Shown here one piece after another: positions 17,332 through 25,637 of a DNA stretch of 64,000 nt; the first letter of the stretch is position 1; every line of letters begins with the position of its first letter. The position numbers and the translations under genes were made by a program. Under the pieces are notes generated by a model that was given only the letters and a program-made list of their open reading frames with translations, made no database searches and had not been told where the DNA came from. The DNA is from Legionella birminghamensis (GTDB taxonomy: Bacteria > Pseudomonadota > Gammaproteobacteria > Legionellales > Legionellaceae): the NCBI RefSeq assembly GCF_900452515.1, contig NZ_UGNW01000001.1, positions 1,488,001 through 1,552,000 on the forward strand, in the 5' to 3' direction.

Positions 17332-18948
17332 TTACATTTCGCTGTAGTTAGGACCTCCACCGCCTTCCGGGGCTACCCACACGATGTTTTGCATTGGATC
17401 TTTTATATCGCAGGTTTTGCAATGAATACAGTTTTGGGCATTGATTTGCAGGCGGGGGCCTTGTTCATCTTCGAGTATTTCATAAACGCCTGCCGGGCAA
17501 TAGCGGGTTTCTGGAGAGGCGTAGGCTTTATAGTTAACCGATATGGCCAAATCTGGGTCTCTCAGTTTCAAATGAACAGGCTGATTTTCTTCATGGTAAG
17601 TATTCGTCAAATAAACAGAGGAGAGCCTGTCAAATGTTAAAAGGCCATCGGCTTTGGGATAAACCAGCTTTTTACATTTGTCGGCTGGAAGTAAGCTGCT
17701 GTGATCCGCGTGGTTTTTTAATGTCCAGGGGGATTTGCCCTGGGTAATATAGGTTTCCCAAAATGCATTGGCAAGACCAGCCCAGAGGCCATGACGAAAG
17801 GCGGGGCGTATATTTCTTACGCTGTACAATTCTTCGCTTAACCAGGATTGCTTCACCTTTTCTGTATAAAGGGTGAGTTCCTGTGGGGAGGCCTTGTCGT
17901 TTGTCAGGGCGGCAAAACAGGCCTCTGCTGCCAGCATGCCGGATTGCATGGCAGTATGGATTCCCTTAATTTTGGGAACATTCAAGAATCCTGCTGCGTC
18001 TCCAATTAAAGCACCGCCGGGAAAAGTTAATTTAGGTAAGGACTGCCAGCCTCCTTCATTCAAAGCGCGGGAGCCATAGGCTATGCGCTCGCCGTCCTCA
18101 AGCAGGGGACGGACGAAGGGATGGGTTTTGAAGCGTTGCATTTCATTGAAAGGGCTAAGCCAGGGATTTTTATAATCAAGTCCAATAACAAATCCAAGTG
18201 CCACTTGATTATTTGCCAGATGATAAATAAATGAACCGCCATATGTCTTGGTATCTAAAGGCCAGCCTATTGTATGTATGACAGTTCCTGGCTTATGGCG
18301 GGAGGATTTAACTTGCCAAATTTCCTTAATCCCGATTCCATAGGTTTGAGGCTGTACACCCTGCCGCAGCTGGTAGCGGTTCATTAAATTCTGGCTGAGT
18401 TGCCCGCGGCAGCCTTCTGCAAAAAGAGTCTGTTTTGCTAATAAATGCATTCCTGGCTGGTAGTGGGCTGTTTCTGCCCCCTGTCTGTCAATACCCACAT
18501 CCCCGGTGGCAACGCCAATAACTTCGCCTTTGTCATTATAAAGAATTTCTGTTGCAGGAAATCCGGGATAAATTTCACAGCCTAAATTCTCAGCCTGTGT
18601 TGCCAGAAACCGGCATAATTCGCCAAGACTGATAATAAAATTCCCCTCGTTTTTCATCGGGGAGGGAGTGGGTAGGCGAAAACTTTTTTTAGCTGTCAGG
18701 AAATAAAATGAATCATCAGTAACTGGGGTGTTCAGAGGCGCAGTTTTCCAGCTATCAGGCAATAATTCCTTAAGGCTTCTTGGCTCTAGCACCGCTCCAG
18801 ACAGAATATGAGCACCTACCTGCGCCCCTTTTTCGAGAATGCAAACACTGATTTCTTTACCTGCTTCTGCGGCAAGCTGTTTAATCCTAATGGCTGCTGA
18901 TAAACCGGACGGGCCAGCCCCTACGATTACCACATCATATTCCATCAT
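17332..18948 (-). CDS. Electron transfer flavoprotein-ubiquinone oxidoreductase
   Basis: Passes electrons from reduced ETF (fatty-acid and amino-acid oxidation) to ubiquinone at the inner membrane. The N-terminal FAD motif is YDVVIVGAGPSGLSAAIRI. The C-terminal domain has the four cysteines of the [4Fe-4S] cluster: one in RYCPAGVYE and three in NCIHCKTCD. PGGALIGDAAGFLNVPKIKGIHTAMQSG is the conserved FAD/quinone region. Length (539 residues from 18948) fits bacterial members. The frame is open to 19029, but MMEYDVVIVG is where the family begins, so the start is one of the two ATGs at 18948 and 18945. It is transcribed divergently from the lipase-like gene. Confidence 0.92.
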   Translation of the reverse strand: MMEYDVVIVGAGPSGLSAAIRIKQLAAEAGKEISVCILEKGAQVGAHILSGAVLEPRSLKELLPDSWKTAPLNTPVTDDSFYFLTAKKSFRLPTPSPMKNEGNFIISLGELCRFLATQAENLGCEIYPGFPATEILYNDKGEVIGVATGDVGIDRQGAETAHYQPGMHLLAKQTLFAEGCRGQLSQNLMNRYQLRQGVQPQTYGIGIKEIWQVKSSRHKPGTVIHTIGWPLDTKTYGGSFIYHLANNQVALGFVIGLDYKNPWLSPFNEMQRFKTHPFVRPLLEDGERIAYGSRALNEGGWQSLPKLTFPGGALIGDAAGFLNVPKIKGIHTAMQSGMLAAEACFAALTNDKASPQELTLYTEKVKQSWLSEELYSVRNIRPAFRHGLWAGLANAFWETYITQGKSPWTLKNHADHSSLLPADKCKKLVYPKADGLLTFDRLSSVYLTNTYHEENQPVHLKLRDPDLAISVNYKAYASPETRYCPAGVYEILEDEQGPRLQINAQNCIHCKTCDIKDPMQNIVWVAPEGGGGPNYSEM

Positions 18949-19118
18949 TTCGTGTTCCACACCGAATTCCTTAAGTAAAACAAAAAAATAATGATCGCCT
19001 GTCTGTTTCTCAAGATCAAGCTTTCTCAACGGTTAGTTGATGATTTCTGGGATACTAATGTTCAAATATGCATCAAATTGTAGTATGATCGGGGCTCTAC
19101 AAATAAGAGGATGGGTAA

Positions 19119-21143
19119 ATGTCTCTTGATAACTTCTGCGCTCGCGGCTTAACGCTCGATTTTTTTTCTTCTCGTGACTTCGAACAGGCGGATGCCTCCG
19201 ATGAAAACCAGTATAACCTGGCACAAGCGCGGAATGTGCTTCGCGCCTTGATGATGGGATGGCATAAAGATTGGAAGAGCCTTCTGTCCTGGCGCGCATT
19301 TAATGCCATTTTTGTTGAGCGGGATCATCAGCTTACCCGCGGGATGCGTAAAGCGTTTCAGGAAGGTTTTAATCACATCTATGAGCAATTAAAGAATCAA
19401 AAGCTTACAGAAGAACAATTCAATCAGGCTTATCTCTATTTAAGTAACTGCTTGAGCTTGCTTCCCTATTCAGACATAACTGCTTATGAGAGCTTCCATA
19501 TTCCCCAATATGTAAACGGTCAATGGGTGAGGGTAGAATATAAAGTCACCCCGATTGAGTTGACACCAACCTCTGGGAGGAAGAAAGTCACTTTAAAAAA
19601 TGATGATCGTGTTTTTGCCTATGGCTTATCGCCTGTTAACAATAAGGATGCTGAACCCCATTTAATTTGTATGGGAACAACCTATCTTGCCGGGCAGGGA
19701 TTTTGGGAGCAGGTTACAACTGATCTTGAAGCGTTTGAAACAGCCGGGAAATCGTTATACCGCTCAGGAAGTCCCTCCGCTATCCGCTGGATGGAAAAAC
19801 AAGATAAAAAAGTGCATGTTTGCGGCACCAGCCTTGGCGGCGCCCTTGCTGAATTATTAGCTATCCATCGGGGGGATCTGATTTCCCGGGTTGATGCATT
19901 AAATCCTCCTGGACTTTACAAAGGCCTTAGAAAAAGCCGTTATGATAATTGGGATAAGCTGGTTGCTGAGGGTAATGCCCCAGAAGTCTACATTCAGAAA
20001 CAAAAAAACGATCCGGTTTCGAAATTTGGCGAGTGGAAGAATGAGTGGATCATTTTAGAAGTGACTCCGGATGAAGAGTTTGAAGGGCCAAATCCTATTG
20101 CTGCGCATGCCTTAAATTATGCAGGAGGATCCGGAACCGAAATACATCAGATCAACACTGAGGAAGATAATAAAGAACGCAAACGCAGGAACTTCTGGCT
20201 TTATATTCTAGCACGCAGTTTGTTTTACTATTTAGTCATGTTACCGCTTCGCTACATCATCATTCCAACGGTACGCTTTATCTGGGAACATAAGCTGCAA
20301 CTGTTATTTTTCATCCCTCTGGTGGCAATATTCTATCTGTTTCCTCCTGTGGGATTAGGGCTGACATTTAGCTTGCTGGGAGCTGGAACCGTCTTGCTTA
20401 TTAATGCGGTTTTGTCAGCAGCAATTACCAGCTATTTTATCGATGGTTGTTTGCGTTTTATAGCTGATCAGATAACTGGAAAAAATACAACCATTTTGTC
20501 ACGCGCCATGAACTGGCTGAGTCAGTATCCTTACCTAAAATATGCGACGTATTTTGCTCTTGGAGCCGGGTTTATTGCCTTACTCGCTGCTGCTGCTTTT
20601 TTTCCTCCATTTATGCCGGCAGTGATTCCATTATTAAAACCAGTCATTATTCTGAGTATTTTAAGCATACCGCTCATTGTGAGCATTGTTTACAAAGCCG
20701 TTGTAAATACACTGTATTTATTCGGCTTGAAAAAGCCAGAGCCAGCGGAGTGCCATGATCCATCGCTGCCAAGAAATGAAGAAATGGATATCTATGCCAA
20801 CACGCAGGAAGCAGAGTTCAGCGTTCGTGAAATTCACGATTATTATCATGCAACTCGCTGTATGTTAAAAGGGAAATCACTGATTCGCAGGAAGGATGAC
20901 AAGCTGGTTGATTCAGACGTTGAATCTGGAAAACCAAGAAAAATCAATAAAAAAGAAGTGCTTAAAATGTGGGATAAAGAGGGCGATCGTGATAAGAAAG
21001 TCAAATGGACAATCAGCAAAGCAAAACTATTTCATATTAATGAAACTAATCGGCTCCTGAGCAAATTTGGTAGTAAGCAGGAACGCTTAATGGAGGAATT
21101 GCGTGAGGAGAAGGACAGTTACAGATTAGGAAAACATCGCTAA
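19119..21143 (+). CDS. Putative lipase with membrane segments, candidate effector
   Basis: A 674-residue protein in three parts. Residues 1-350 look like an alpha/beta hydrolase: the nucleophile elbow is CGTSLGGALAEL with Ser238, preceded by ICMGTTYLAGQGFW, where an oxyanion loop would be expected. Residues about 360-550 contain four to five strongly hydrophobic segments (for example LFYYLVMLPLRYIIIPTV and the stretches after LQLLFFIPLVAIF and YPYLKYATYFAL). The last 120 residues are highly charged and end ERLMEELREEKDSYRLGKHR, an E-block-like tail. There is no signal peptide. This architecture fits Legionella effectors that act on host membranes; the function itself is inference. GAGGA lies 7 bases before the ATG. 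Confidence 0.65.
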   Translation: MSLDNFCARGLTLDFFSSRDFEQADASDENQYNLAQARNVLRALMMGWHKDWKSLLSWRAFNAIFVERDHQLTRGMRKAFQEGFNHIYEQLKNQKLTEEQFNQAYLYLSNCLSLLPYSDITAYESFHIPQYVNGQWVRVEYKVTPIELTPTSGRKKVTLKNDDRVFAYGLSPVNNKDAEPHLICMGTTYLAGQGFWEQVTTDLEAFETAGKSLYRSGSPSAIRWMEKQDKKVHVCGTSLGGALAELLAIHRGDLISRVDALNPPGLYKGLRKSRYDNWDKLVAEGNAPEVYIQKQKNDPVSKFGEWKNEWIILEVTPDEEFEGPNPIAAHALNYAGGSGTEIHQINTEEDNKERKRRNFWLYILARSLFYYLVMLPLRYIIIPTVRFIWEHKLQLLFFIPLVAIFYLFPPVGLGLTFSLLGAGTVLLINAVLSAAITSYFIDGCLRFIADQITGKNTTILSRAMNWLSQYPYLKYATYFALGAGFIALLAAAAFFPPFMPAVIPLLKPVIILSILSIPLIVSIVYKAVVNTLYLFGLKKPEPAECHDPSLPRNEEMDIYANTQEAEFSVREIHDYYHATRCMLKGKSLIRRKDDKLVDSDVESGKPRKINKKEVLKMWDKEGDRDKKVKWTISKAKLFHINETNRLLSKFGSKQERLMEELREEKDSYRLGKHR

Positions 21144-21225
21144 TTTATTACTAGTATTTAAGGATTAATTTTCCCTTAATGTTAATTCCTTATACTGAGT
21201 ATATAGATAGTAATTGGTGTAATGT

Positions 21226-23082
21226 ATGACTCACACAGAATTCCTGAATTGGCTCGATAATCTTGGCCAACTCAATCCGGTACAGCAGGAACTGTTAATT
21301 TTAATTGATGAACTGAAACAAGCTTCATATGGCGAAAATAAAGAAGCAGTGATTTCACATATTGATAATAAACTGCGGCAAATGATAGCTATGGGCCACA
21401 GGACCGTTTATCCAGGCAGAGAAACTGCTGGTACACTGTTAGAAGCATTTCAAAGGGAACGGGTGCAAAACGCATTTTTCAGATCCCGGACTGCTGTTGC
21501 GTCCATTCAAAGAGTATTGGAGAGTCTGCCTTCTGAAACTAGCCTTGACAGGATGCAAACTTTTTATACTCGAGTAATGGACTGGTGCCAGTTTGCCGCG
21601 AGAGATAGCGAAGGCGAGTTAGTCCCCTTGAGTGAAGAGGAGAAAGAAGCGGTCAGAGCAGTTTTTAACCGGCTTGCGACTGAAGAAGTCAAGCAAATCC
21701 TGGCCGCAATCCATGTTGTTAATAATAATTTATCCTTGGCAACAGCTAATGATCGATATATCTCAGCAACTTCTTCCAGTGTAAAGACAGCCATTGCTTC
21801 AATGTATAATTATATTTTGGAGCCTAACGAGCGAGCTGATCCTGCGGAAACTCTACCTCCGGAAGAAGAGGCTAAACTCTCAATTCGCGTAGGATATAGT
21901 TCTTTGACATTTTATGCCCAGAAGTTACGTCAAATTCCTGGCCGCAATGAAGATATGAAGTTACTTCACAGGAAAGCGGAACTGCTTAGGGATCTACACG
22001 AGTTCGGTTACAAATCCTCTCCTGATGTGGATTGTTTTATTGAAGCGTTGATGGTTATTCCAGAAAAACACCTGGGATTTTTAGAACAGGCCAAAGAATT
22101 AAGGAGAGCTGTCTCTAATTCAGAGGGAGCAAATACTGTCGCCAGGGAGCTAGCCAGAAACGAGATTAATCAATTAACAAATAAATGTTATCAGTTTTTT
22201 GAGGGTATTCAAACCGATGAGAAAAAGACTGCTCAATTTATGCTTCTTGCCCATGAAGAATTAAATCGAATTTCATCGACTTTTCGTACACATTGTTTAC
22301 CCGAGTATAGTATTCCTGACCCTGATAATAAAATAGCATCTGTGCTGATGCGAGATGCGGATGCGACAGAATTTGTTCGGCAGTTGTATTTAATGCAACG
22401 GAAAATTACGGAAAGTAACGGTGAAGAGAAACAAAACCAACAGGAAATACTTAAAGCACTGGTGGACGGGGGGGCAGCCTATTATTCCAATTTGAAAACC
22501 CGTTATTCAAGAAATGCCTTCCTGAACTATTTGCAGCTAGTAGGTCTTGACAGTTTTAAAACAGCAAAAGAAGCGCAGCAGTTTATGTCCTTTCTTTCTT
22601 CATTACCTAAAGACGGGCTTAACCTATTTTCGATGGTCACTGATTTTCGTCTGAAGGTCAATGAAATGGAAGCAAGGGATCCATCCAAATACAAGATGGC
22701 TGCTGAGACTGCCAGAACTGTTCTTTTCGATCTAATGGCGCGAAGTACGGAGTTCTTTAGCCAGCCCAGAACCAGGGTATTATGTGAAGCATACAAACTG
22801 GATTGCGAGGGTATAATTAATAATGCACGCCCAATACTTGAAAAGCATCGGGGCGGTAAAAATGTGTTGGCCTGGTGCGCAATGATTCTGACTGCTGGTA
22901 TTATACCGCTTGTAGTGGCAAGCTATAACAAATATGCACATGGGACTTTTTCATTTTTCCCATCTACAGACTCCAAGAAGAAAGTTGACAGTCTGCAGGC
23001 TGCAATTAATGCAATTCCAGAGCCAAGTGAGGAAAATAATGGGACGACAGCGAGTGGGGATTCAAGCACACCGGTTCCTTGA
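21226..23082 (+). CDS. Large helical orphan protein with C-terminal membrane segment, candidate effector
   Basis: A 618-residue protein that I do not recognise. It is mostly helical and polar, with one hydrophobic segment near residues 545-565 (NVLAWCAMILTAGIIPLVVA) followed by a short Ser/Thr/Pro-rich tail ending GTTASGDSSTPVP. The arrangement (long soluble body, one C-terminal anchor, acidic/polar tail) is common among Dot/Icm substrates. It follows the lipase-like gene by 82 bases on the same strand, so the two may be co-expressed. No catalytic motif is visible, and a role as effector is inference from context and composition. Confidence 0.5.
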   Translation: MTHTEFLNWLDNLGQLNPVQQELLILIDELKQASYGENKEAVISHIDNKLRQMIAMGHRTVYPGRETAGTLLEAFQRERVQNAFFRSRTAVASIQRVLESLPSETSLDRMQTFYTRVMDWCQFAARDSEGELVPLSEEEKEAVRAVFNRLATEEVKQILAAIHVVNNNLSLATANDRYISATSSSVKTAIASMYNYILEPNERADPAETLPPEEEAKLSIRVGYSSLTFYAQKLRQIPGRNEDMKLLHRKAELLRDLHEFGYKSSPDVDCFIEALMVIPEKHLGFLEQAKELRRAVSNSEGANTVARELARNEINQLTNKCYQFFEGIQTDEKKTAQFMLLAHEELNRISSTFRTHCLPEYSIPDPDNKIASVLMRDADATEFVRQLYLMQRKITESNGEEKQNQQEILKALVDGGAAYYSNLKTRYSRNAFLNYLQLVGLDSFKTAKEAQQFMSFLSSLPKDGLNLFSMVTDFRLKVNEMEARDPSKYKMAAETARTVLFDLMARSTEFFSQPRTRVLCEAYKLDCEGIINNARPILEKHRGGKNVLAWCAMILTAGIIPLVVASYNKYAHGTFSFFPSTDSKKKVDSLQAAINAIPEPSEENNGTTASGDSSTPVP

Positions 23083-23129
23083 TATTACTATGCTTTGAGA
23101 ATATGTCAGATTTTAGATAAGGACTCATT

Positions 23130-23879
23130 ATGACTGACCGAAACCATTTTGATTCGAATTCAGAGCAATACCGAGAATACCGGCCCCAGTATCCGGATAG
23201 TTTGTATACTTTTTTATTAGAGAAAACCCCGCAGCATAATACGGTATGGGATTGCGCAACGGGAAATGGGCAAGCGGCTTTACCATGGATTAATCGTTTC
23301 AAACACATCATTGCAACTGATATCAGCCAATCTCAACTAGATCAGGCTTTTCAAAGTGCTGCAATAGAGTATCGCTGCTGCCCTGCGGAAAATAGTGGTA
23401 TAGATGCTCATAGTGTTGATTTAATCACGGTTGCCCAGGCGCTTCACTGGTTTAATTTTGATTTATTTTATGAAGAAGTCAGGAGGGTAGCCAAACCCTC
23501 TGCAATATTCGCAGCCTGGTGCTATTCCCTGGGGCAAATAAACTGCAATCTGGATATTATTATCAAAAATCTTTATGAAAACATTTTAGGTGAACGGTAT
23601 TGGGCATGGCAAAGAAAATTCATTGATGAACATTATGCTAGCATTCCGTTTCCCTTTAAAAAAATAGAAACCCCTTTATTTTTCATTGAAAAAGAATTCG
23701 ATCTTGCGGGGTTTAAAGGCTATTTGAATACCTGGTCTGCCGTGAAAGAATATCAGCTGAAAAATAAAACCAACCCCGTCGAATTAATTTCTGATGAATT
23801 AACACTGGCATGGGGGGCGCCTGATCAAATCCGCCTGATGCAATGGCCGGTTAGTTTATTAGCAGGCCATGTAGAATAA
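23130..23879 (+). CDS. Class I SAM-dependent methyltransferase
   Basis: A 249-residue methyltransferase of the type-11 fold. Motif I is VWDCATGNGQAALPWI, and the acidic residue closing the second strand is in IIATDISQSQLDQA. The DLITVAQALHWFNFDLFYEEVRRVAKP segment is the characteristic motif of this subgroup, relatives of which include Saccharomyces Crg1/Tmt1-like proteins and many bacterial small-molecule methyltransferases. The substrate cannot be told. AAGGA lies 6 bases before the ATG. It is convergent with the MDR dehydrogenase downstream. Confidence 0.85.
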   Translation: MTDRNHFDSNSEQYREYRPQYPDSLYTFLLEKTPQHNTVWDCATGNGQAALPWINRFKHIIATDISQSQLDQAFQSAAIEYRCCPAENSGIDAHSVDLITVAQALHWFNFDLFYEEVRRVAKPSAIFAAWCYSLGQINCNLDIIIKNLYENILGERYWAWQRKFIDEHYASIPFPFKKIETPLFFIEKEFDLAGFKGYLNTWSAVKEYQLKNKTNPVELISDELTLAWGAPDQIRLMQWPVSLLAGHVE

Positions 23880-23910
23880 ATTCACCTCCTGTCACGGGGA
23901 GAAGATAGAA

Positions 23911-24906
23911 TTAAAATCCTTCGAGGACAATCTTTCCCAGCGATTTGCCGCTTTCAATTAACCGATGTGCTTGCTGAAGATTTGCCGCATTAATTAATCC
24001 AAGGTTTTCATTCAAAGTTGTTTTAATTTTCCCTGAATCAACCATTTGAGCGACCTGACTGAGAATTTCGTGTTGTTTAATCATATCGGGGGTTTTGAAC
24101 ATCGAGCGTGTATACATCATCTCCCAGTGAATCGATATGCTTTTCAATTTAAACAGTTTAATGTCCAGGGAAAGCGGATTGTCAATGAGGGCAAATTTTC
24201 CCTGGGGCTTCAAGCATTTGACCAGCTCTACAGCGTGCTGATCGGTATGTGTCAAGCTAATCACATAATCAACTGCCTCTATGCCTGATTTTAGAAGCTG
24301 TTCATGTAAGGGGTTCTGATGAGATATGACCAGATCGGCACCATTTTCTTTAATCCACCGCTCTGATTCAGGACGCGATGCTGTGCCGATAATCCTTAGG
24401 GATGTCAACTGCCTGGCTAATTGCACTAGAATGGATCCGACACCGCCGGCTGCCCCAGTGATTAGCAGGATACCCGTATCTTCTTTATCAATCTGCAGGC
24501 GATCAAAGAGTAATTCCCAGGCCGTAAGAGTGGTAAGTGGCAAGGCTGCAGCTTCTGCATTGCTCAAACTCTGTGGTTTTAATGCGGCAATCCGTTCATC
24601 AACCAGGTGAAACTCGGCGTTACTTCCCGGTCTTGTTAAATCCCCCGCATACCAGACCATATCGCCTTTTTTAAATAAGCTGACATCCTTACCGATGTCT
24701 TTGACAATACCTACAGCATCCCACCCCAAAACTTTGTAAGAACCCGTTTCTGGCTGTATATTTAAACGCTGTTTGCAATCAATAGGATTTACTGCAATTG
24801 CCTGAACCTCAACGAGCAGGTCATGCGCCAGCATGACGGGTAGGGGTAAGTCAATGTCTTCCAGAACATCCGCTGTGCCAGCCTGTTTATAACCAATCGC
24901 TTTCAT
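23911..24906 (-). CDS. Zinc-free MDR-family NADPH:quinone oxidoreductase-like enzyme
   Basis: A 331-residue medium-chain dehydrogenase/reductase of the ZADH type. The N-terminal GroES-like domain includes VEVQAIAVNPIDCKQR. The nucleotide-binding site is ILLITGAAGGVGSILVQLARQL, and the LGWDAVGIVKDIGKDVSLFKKGDMVWYAG stretch is typical. The cysteines of the structural and catalytic zinc sites are missing, so it probably reduces enones or quinones with NADPH. AAGGA lies 8 bases before the ATG. It is divergent from the small protease-inhibitor gene at 24978, with 71 bases between starts. Confidence 0.87.
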   Translation of the reverse strand: MKAIGYKQAGTADVLEDIDLPLPVMLAHDLLVEVQAIAVNPIDCKQRLNIQPETGSYKVLGWDAVGIVKDIGKDVSLFKKGDMVWYAGDLTRPGSNAEFHLVDERIAALKPQSLSNAEAAALPLTTLTAWELLFDRLQIDKEDTGILLITGAAGGVGSILVQLARQLTSLRIIGTASRPESERWIKENGADLVISHQNPLHEQLLKSGIEAVDYVISLTHTDQHAVELVKCLKPQGKFALIDNPLSLDIKLFKLKSISIHWEMMYTRSMFKTPDMIKQHEILSQVAQMVDSGKIKTTLNENLGLINAANLQQAHRLIESGKSLGKIVLEGF

Positions 24907-24977
24907 ACTCTGTCCTTAGTGATAAGAATAAAGTTTGATTATACTTGAATTAGGATTAAATCTGAGAGGATTAAAGT

Positions 24978-25385
24978 ATGAATAAATGGATATTGCTTCC
25001 TGGACTGTTATTATTCAGTTCTTGTTATGCAGCAGTCTACGATTCGCCAGAAATGGCGATGACGGTGGATAGCTCCCAGTCGCGTTTTGTAATCAGTTTG
25101 CCTTCGAACCCCACTACCGGTTATAGCTGGACACTCAAAAATTATAACTCTAACTTATTTAAGTTGCTGTCCAGTCAGTTTCATCCTTTAAAACCAAAAT
25201 TAATCGGCTCAGGAGGTAAAACAGTATTTGTATTTCAGGTGTTGAAGGGGGTGAAATTACCGGTTAGAAGTACTTTTGAATTCTTTTATGCGCGTCCCTG
25301 GGAGCCTGAAAATGGCAGAACCCAGAAGGTGAGAGTTAATTTTCAAAAGGGATTAAATACCGCTGCACCGGTGATTGGAGAGTAG
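24978..25385 (+). CDS. Chagasin-type cysteine protease inhibitor (I42 family), exported
   Basis: A 135-residue secreted protein with an N-terminal signal peptide (about 1-19, hydrophobic WILLPGLLLFSSCYA). The three inhibitory loops of the I42 family are all present: NPTTGYSW at 44-51, the GSGG turn in KLIGSGGKTVFVF, and ARPWEPE toward the C-terminus. Proteins of this family block papain-like cysteine peptidases by wedging these loops into the active site. The target could be an endogenous periplasmic peptidase or a host cathepsin. GAGG lies upstream of the ATG. It is followed by repeat element copy B. Confidence 0.85.
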   Translation: MNKWILLPGLLLFSSCYAAVYDSPEMAMTVDSSQSRFVISLPSNPTTGYSWTLKNYNSNLFKLLSSQFHPLKPKLIGSGGKTVFVFQVLKGVKLPVRSTFEFFYARPWEPENGRTQKVRVNFQKGLNTAAPVIGE

Positions 25386-25441
25386 GTTTGATCGAGTCGC
25401 AGGTTTCGATACCGTCGAATCTTCCGGCTTTGCTCGCCCAC

Positions 25442-25587
25442 CGAATCCCCGCGGCTTTGAGCGCGGGGCCTATACGATGCCTAGTTGAATAACAATCCTG
25501 CAAATCAGCTTTATTTTCAAACCTAATTTAGATTGTTAATTATGGTTCAGCAGGGATGGGCCCCGCGGTCAAAGCCGCGGGGATTCG
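25442..25587. mobile_element. Inverted-repeat hairpin element, copy B (short)
   Basis: A 146-bp element between the inhibitor gene and the end of the malic-enzyme gene. The left end has CGAATCCCCGCGGCTTTGAG and a hairpin whose loop is CTTTGA; the right end (25561-25587) has CCCCGCGGTCAAAGCCGCGG with the complementary loop. The short core has TTGAATAACAATCC and CCTAATTTAG, similar in place and type to copy A. The outer CCCATAGCTATC arm seen in other copies is absent. The surrounding 25386-25637 gap holds further degenerate CGAAT/CCGCGG fragments but no gene. Confidence 0.7.
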
Positions 25588-25637
25588 GAGTTGGCAAGCC
25601 GCGGGTTCAGGGTTGTCGAATTCCAGCGGTTGTTGCC

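Noticed and set aside
17162-17347. Plus-strand frame of 61 codons across the tRNA
   Set aside because: It is the antisense of tRNA-Arg(CCT) and the end of the ETF-QO gene.
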